64,000 nucleotides of DNA from assembly GCF_039909015.1 (NCBI RefSeq), contig NZ_CP150919.1, forward strand, positions 162,501-226,500, in the 5' to 3' direction. Shown here piece by piece: positions 62,101 through 64,000 of the stretch. A program made the position numbers and the translations under genes. The stretch is from Pseudomonas grandcourensis. GTDB taxonomy: Bacteria; Pseudomonadota; Gammaproteobacteria; Pseudomonadales; Pseudomonadaceae. Every line of letters starts with the position of its first letter. Within the stretch, counting starts at the first letter, position 1. The notes under the pieces were generated by a model, which saw nothing but the letters and a program-made list of their open reading frames with translations, was not told the origin of the DNA and searched no databases.

Positions 62101-62941
62101 CAATCCGAACCTGGGCGTGGGCCAGACCTCGCAGGTGACCATCACCTTCAGCGAAGCGGTCAGCGGTTTTGATTTGTCCGACATCAGTATTGCCAACGGC
62201 ATCTTGTCCGACCTGCGCAGCAGCGACGGCGGCAAGACCTGGACCGCGATGCTGACACCGACCGCCAACGTCAATATCGCCAGCAACGCGATCAGCATCA
62301 ACCGCGCAGGTATCAGCGACATGGCCGGCAACAGTGGCAGCGGCGTGAGCCAGTCCGACAATTTTGTCATCAATACGGTGCCGACTTCCTCGGTTGTCGT
62401 TGTAACGGTAGACCCCGAGTTCCAAAGCAGCACCCCGGTGACGCTGCCCGATGTGCCCAACGTGCCGCTGCAACCGGCCATTTTCACGGCTCCGACGGGC
62501 AACCTCACTTCACCATTGACCTTCCAGCCGTTATTCGAACAACGGGTGATTGGCAACGGTATCCGGCCGTTGGGCGATATTTTCATGAACCACGGCGCAT
62601 TGACCCCGAGTTTCATCGCGCAGGTTTTCAGCAGCAATGACAGCGGTGGCGATGGTTCGGGGAATGGTTTCCTCGGTTTCGGTGGCGGTGACGGCGGTGT
62701 GTTCAGCACCAGCACGTTGTCGAGCCTGTTCAACCAGGACAGCAGTAGCGAGCGCGATTCGTTGAACTCCTTCGGCAGTCAGTCGATCAAGTCCGGCGAT
62801 GTTTCCCAGGGCCTGCGCGGGGTGTTTGGCGCACCGACCCTGGGCCAGCAATTGCAACAACTCAAGGACAACGAGCAGCAGCAGGTCGACCACCTGGCCG
62901 CCGCTTTGAAACTGGCCGGCATCAGCGAAATGCAGGCCTGA
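53198..62941 (+). CDS. Giant surface protein: LEPR motif, DUF4347, Gly-rich region, 24 Ig-like repeats
   Basis: A 3247-aa protein with no classical signal peptide. Near the N-terminus is MSLEPRMLFDGA (LEPR at 30-33), matching the LEPR-XLL motif of large exported proteins. DUF4347 spans about 93-252 with SSVQIIAHGNAGDLWLGDSY and GDILIYGCYTAEGERGLSF; His148-Gly149 and Cys191 are spaced as in caspase-like peptidases. Residues about 255-345 look like a beta-helix (SGKTVILDGLVITRGL), about 350-590 are extremely Gly-rich, and about 612-3060 hold 24 Ig-like repeats (SLVTITFSEAVSGF, SSDGGITWTATFTP). The last 180 residues are unique, with a helical end (LGQQLQQLKDNEQQQ). No RTX repeats or T1SS C-terminal signal. 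ATG 53198 with GGTGAG. Likely the substrate of the surrounding M50/HlyD system; role as adhesin inferred from repeats. Confidence 0.88.
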   Translation: MWWTIFDGAKAKSRATEGQRTPAAPMIMSLEPRMLFDGAVAATVADTAAQADSHSTADAAKAPTADHPTVSKDTHGQADATPAASPVAVPGQSVVFVDSRVKDSDSLLQGVAPGTQVVKLDAGKDGLQQIADYLDQHQGISSVQIIAHGNAGDLWLGDSYLSADNVAARSAVLAEIGKDINAGGDILIYGCYTAEGERGLSFVDSLAQMTGRDVAASSNRTGVGGDWDLEIVTGNIESANVLSTTAMSDYQWGLATWNATNNANTGVGSLRAAIASAQNGDIVTFSSSMTVQLTSELLINKNITVDGDLNNDGVADVVLDGQYKTRVIEIASGKTVILDGLVITRGLVSGTGGNGGYGSSGAMAGGIFNAGILTLNNVAVTSNAAAGGGGGGGVTGAFYGGGGGGGGGLGGQGGGHGGTAGPGTGTLGGGAGGGGVGGYGGGYDATHMGGRGGTTTGGAGGIGVAYYSNGGNGATASNGTISIGGGGGGAGWDKVGGAGGNAVGGIYNASSGTMTIVGTSTISNNIGAGGGGGGGGGYGSNATNGGAGGKGVGAIWNKGTLLITAANFAALSGNAAGSGSGGAALGGGTTGTSPTSVATIYNDGGVLNTAYSPPPTATIVVADTTLSIGETSLVTITFSEVVTGLTNADLTIANGTLSAVSSSNGGLTWTATFTPSASISDTTNVITLDNTGVINGLGTAGVGTTNSNNYTVDTVRPTASIVFADTALKVGETSLVTITFSEAVTGLTNADLTIANGTLTTVSSSDGGITWTGTFTPTASITDATNLITLDNTGVSDLAGNAGSGTTDSGNYAIDTVRPTATIVVTDTSLSIGETSLVTITFSEAVSGFTNADLTIANGTLTAVSSGDGGITWTATFTPSANINDASNVITLANAGVADLSGNAGTGTTNSNNYVVDTLRPTATIVVTDTALRIGETSLVTITFSEAVSGFTNADLTIANGTLSAVSSSDGGITWTATFTPTASITDTTNLITLDNTGVSDLSGNAGSGTTDSNNYAIDTVRATATIVVTDTALKIGDTSLVTITFSEAVSGFTNTDLTIANGTLTAVSSSDGGITWTATFTPSASITDTTNLITLDNTGVSDLSGNAGSGTTDSNNYAIDTARPTATIVLADTTLTAGETSLVTITFSEAVSGFTNADLTIANGTLSAISSSDGGITWTATFTPSANINDASNVITLANAGVADLAGNAGSGTTSSNNYVIDTTLPTATIVLADNALKIGETSLVTITFDQAVTGFTNADLTIANGTLSAVSSSDGGITWTATFTPTASITDATNLITLDNTGVQATATGNVGNGTTDSNNYSIDTVRPTATIVLADTALRIGETSLVTVTFSEAVSGFTNADLTIANGTLTAVSSSDGGITWTATFTPSASITDTTNLITLDNTGVSDLSGNAGSGTTDSNNYAIDTVRPTATIVLADPTLSAGETSLVTITFSEAVSGFSNADLSIANGTLSAVSSSDGGITWIATFTPTDGVNDASNVITLANTGVTDLTGNTGSGTTNSANYTIDTVQPTATIVIADPALKIGETSLVTITFSEAVTGFSNADLSIANGTLSAVSSSDGGITWTATFTPTASITDDTNLIVLDNSGVQNASGNVGSGTTDSNNYAIDTVRPTASIVVADAALAVGQTSVVTITFSEAVTGFTLADLTVDNGTLSGLTTSDNITYTATFTPTVGITDTTNLITLDNSGVVDVAGNAGSGTTDSNNYAVDSQRPTATIVLSDPTLSAGETSLVTITFSEAVSGFSNADLSVPNGTLSAVSSSDGGITWTGTFTPTVAINDTTNLITLDNTGVADLAGNAGTGTTNSANFTIDTVLPTATIVVADTALSVGETTVVTITFSEAVSGFSNADLSIANGTLSAVSSGDGGITWTATFTPTTNIADSSNLITLDNSGVQNASGNAGSGTTDSNNYAIDTVRPTATIVVADDRLAIGETSLVTITFNEAVTGLTTADLSVDNGTLSSLSSSDGGITWTATFTPSANITDTTNLVTLDNTGVVDQAGNTGSGTTDSNNYLIDSQRPTATIVLSDPTLSAGETSLVTITFSETVSGFDNADLSVPNGTLSAVSSSDGGITWTATFTPNVAVNDTTNLIILDNSTVADLAGNAGSGTTNSANFTIDTVLPTATIVVADNALNVGESSLVTITFSEAVSGFSNADLTIPNGTLSAVSSSDGGVTWTATFTPTANITDATNLITLDNSGVANSSGNSGTGTTDSNNFAIDTQRPTATIVVADNALSVGETSLVTITFSEAVSGFSNADLTIDNGTLSAVSSSDGGVTWTATLTPLPGVTDISNLIRLDNSGVQDAAGNAGSGVTDSNNFAIDSQRPTATIVMADTDLRPGETTLVTITFSEAVSGLDSSDLSVANGTLSGLSSSDGGVTWTATFTPTDSITDTTNLITLDNAGVTDAAGNGGSGVTHSANYLVQTSVPTASIVIADTALKAGETSLVTITFSEAVSGFSNADLTIVNGTLSNVSSSDGGITWTAAFTPASNVTDASNLITLDNTGVANTSGNAGSGTTDSNSFAIDTALPTATIVVADAALSTGETSLVTITFSEAVSGFDNSDLAIANGTLSNVSSSDGGITWTATLTPTADITDTSNTITLNTAGVQDVAGNAGSGTVNSNSYAIDTQSPTATIVVADGSLVAGESSLVTITFSEAVSGFTNADLSIPNGTLSAVSSSDGGVTWTATFTPTANVKDTTNLISLSNAGVFDLAGNAGTGISSSANFTIDTVLPTATIVVADTQLGIGETTTVTITFSEAVSGFDVSDISVANGVLSNLSSSDGGVTWTATLTPTANINDATNLIVLDTGRVQDVAGNFGASIAISNNFALDATRPTVNIVVANPNLGIGQTTTVTFTFSEAVSNFDLSDLSVTNGDLSNLASSDGGKTWTATFTPTANVTDPSNFIALDTRNVTDLVGNTGNTVAVSNNYTLDSELPTATVVVANPNLGVGQTSQVTITFSEAVSGFDLSDISIANGILSDLRSSDGGKTWTAMLTPTANVNIASNAISINRAGISDMAGNSGSGVSQSDNFVINTVPTSSVVVVTVDPEFQSSTPVTLPDVPNVPLQPAIFTAPTGNLTSPLTFQPLFEQRVIGNGIRPLGDIFMNHGALTPSFIAQVFSSNDSGGDGSGNGFLGFGGGDGGVFSTSTLSSLFNQDSSSERDSLNSFGSQSIKSGDVSQGLRGVFGAPTLGQQLQQLKDNEQQQVDHLAAALKLAGISEMQA
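55030..62380 (+). repeat. 24 tandem repeats of about 306 bp in the giant protein gene
   Basis: Each unit encodes about 102 aa beginning PTATIVVADTAL, with TSLVTITFSEAVSGFSNADL, NGTLSAVSSSDGGITW and LDNTGV-AGNAGSGTTDSNNY; they look like bacterial Ig-like (Big) domains. 24 starts were counted by eye. Copies are less identical at DNA level than those of lapA, and the last three (PNLGIGQTTTVTF) are the most divergent. Confidence 0.88.
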
Positions 62942-62985
62942 TGAGAACTTTCACTTTTGATGCGGCACCCAGGGGCGATGCAAGG

Positions 62986-64000
62986 ATGAATAGAAATCAT
63001 AAGTTGTTCGGCGCCAGTCTGCTGGCACTGGCAATCAGCGGATGTGCAGTCACCAGTGAGCCGATCGAACGCAGTGTCAGTGAGCAGCGGGCCAAAAGTG
63101 ACCTGCAAAGCATGTACAAGGGGCAGGAGCCCCTTGGCGGCCCGTTGACCCTGCACCAGGCCATGGCCCGTGCGGTGAAGTACAACCTCGAAGGCCGGTT
63201 GAAAATCATGGAGGAGGCCCTGGCCAAGCGTCAGCTCGACCTCGCCAGTTTCGACATGCTGCCGCGCATGGCGCTGGACGCCGGGTACGTGGGTCGCAAC
63301 AACGTCAACGCCTCCAGCAGCCAGAGTGTGCGCACCGGCACACAGTCCCTGGAACCTTCGACCTCCCAGGACCGCGACCGTGATGTAGCGGACCTGACCA
63401 TGGTCTGGAACGTGCTCGACTTTGGTGTCAGTTACATCAGCGCCAAGCAGCAGGGCGACCAGCGCCTGATCGTTCAGGAGCGTCGGCGCAAGGTGATCAA
63501 CACCATCGTCCAGGACGTGCGCTCGGCGTATTGGCGGGCGATGGCCGCCGAACGCCTGCTGACGCAGATCGACAGCCTGATGGCGCGGGTTGAAACCGCG
63601 CGCAACGACAGCCAGAGCATGAGCCAGCAACGCATTGGCGATCCGGTGCAGGCCCTCGGTTATCAGCGTTCGTTGATCGAAGCGACACGCCAACTGGAAG
63701 AGCAACGCCGTGCGTTGTCTCTGGCGAAGACCGAACTGGCGACCCTGATCAACCTGCCGATGGGCACGGAGCTGACCCTGGCGACCGATAACGGCTATGA
63801 GATTCCCGAGCTCAAGGTCGATCTGGCCAGCCTCGAACAAGAAGCCCTGACCAGTCGCCCGGAACTGCGCGAACAGGATTATCAGACCCGCATCAGCGCT
63901 GCCGAGACCCGCAAAGCCATGTTGCGTCTGCTGCCGGGCCTGGAGTTTTCCGCTGGCGGACATTACGACAGCAACTCGTTCCTGGTAGAGCAAGGCTGGG
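62986..64000 (+). CDS. TolC-family outer-membrane lipoprotein, truncated by the window end
   Basis: At least 338 residues, open to the window edge. The ATG at 62986 has AGGGGC nine bases upstream and gives a lipoprotein signal (HKLFGASLLALAISGC, Cys20); an upstream ATG at 62941 overlaps the previous stop but would bury the signal. The mature part has OEP features: PLTLHQAMARAVKYNLEGRL, LPRMALDAGYVGRNN, ADLTMVWNVLDFGVSYISAK, QRIGDPVQALGYQRSLIEAT. It is the expected outer-membrane channel of the cluster that starts at 46250. Unlike LapE it is a lipoprotein. Its 3' end and any further genes of the cluster are outside the window. Confidence 0.88.
   Translation, partial: MNRNHKLFGASLLALAISGCAVTSEPIERSVSEQRAKSDLQSMYKGQEPLGGPLTLHQAMARAVKYNLEGRLKIMEEALAKRQLDLASFDMLPRMALDAGYVGRNNVNASSSQSVRTGTQSLEPSTSQDRDRDVADLTMVWNVLDFGVSYISAKQQGDQRLIVQERRRKVINTIVQDVRSAYWRAMAAERLLTQIDSLMARVETARNDSQSMSQQRIGDPVQALGYQRSLIEATRQLEEQRRALSLAKTELATLINLPMGTELTLATDNGYEIPELKVDLASLEQEALTSRPELREQDYQTRISAAETRKAMLRLLPGLEFSAGGHYDSNSFLVEQGW

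Overview
The window comes from a chromosome of the Pseudomonas fluorescens group. The rRNA operon, the complete lapG-lapD-lapA-lapE-lapB-lapC biofilm locus, a mgo/pvf-type signal operon, REP/REPIN palindromes and uniformly high-GC codon use all point there. No CRISPR array, phage block or IS transposase was seen.

Layout. (1) 1-3770: the 3' end of an rRNA operon: tRNA-Ala(UGC) cut by the window edge, 23S rRNA, and two identical 5S rRNA genes, each with its own intrinsic terminator. (2) 3824-9440, minus strand: four genes, mgoB-mgoC-mgoA-mgoD (pvfABCD in other strains). They encode two diiron-type oxygenases, an A-T-R nonribosomal peptide synthetase and an SRPBCC protein, expected to make a diazeniumdiolate/pyrazine-N-oxide type signal. 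A 727-bp non-coding stretch and a GntR/FCD regulator with a VanO-like palindrome follow. (3) 11075-34660: the Lap system. LapG (periplasmic protease) and LapD (degenerate GGDEF-EAL c-di-GMP receptor) control surface retention of LapA (5034 aa, two tandem repeat families, vWFA, RTX, N-terminal TAAG cleavage site). LapA is exported by LapE/LapB/LapC. The divergent lapA/lapE promoter region carries two inverted FleQ-like boxes. (4) 35044-38729: a TauD/TfdA-type dioxygenase with an ABC importer (binding protein, ATPase, permease), probably for an organosulfur or similar compound. (5) 38767-40656: two tandem short RHS-core proteins with unrelated C-termini. (6) 40841-46170: a LysR regulator and an EmrAB/TolC-like tripartite pump; the outer-membrane factor gene carries a REPIN inside its first 41 codons. 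(7) 46250-64000: the most unusual region. It encodes a periplasmic adaptor, a GAF-like/HlyD fusion, a PqqD-like/M50-protease/HlyD fusion, a GT39-like membrane glycosyltransferase, a sulfotransferase, a 3247-aa protein (LEPR motif, DUF4347, Gly-rich region, 24 Ig-like repeats of about 102 aa, no RTX) and a TolC-family lipoprotein cut by the window end.

Region 7 has the adaptors and outer-membrane channel of a type I-like exporter but no ABC ATPase. In its place is an intramembrane M50 metalloprotease fused to an adaptor domain, with two enzymes that could glycosylate and sulfate the large substrate. I think it is a dedicated secretion, processing and modification system for a second giant surface protein, unlike the classical T1SS Lap system 12 kb away. 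That function is inferred from domain content and gene order only.

Starts were chosen from Shine-Dalgarno spacing, overlaps and signal peptides; several are GTG or TTG and are flagged. All family assignments come from reading the sequence, without a database search.
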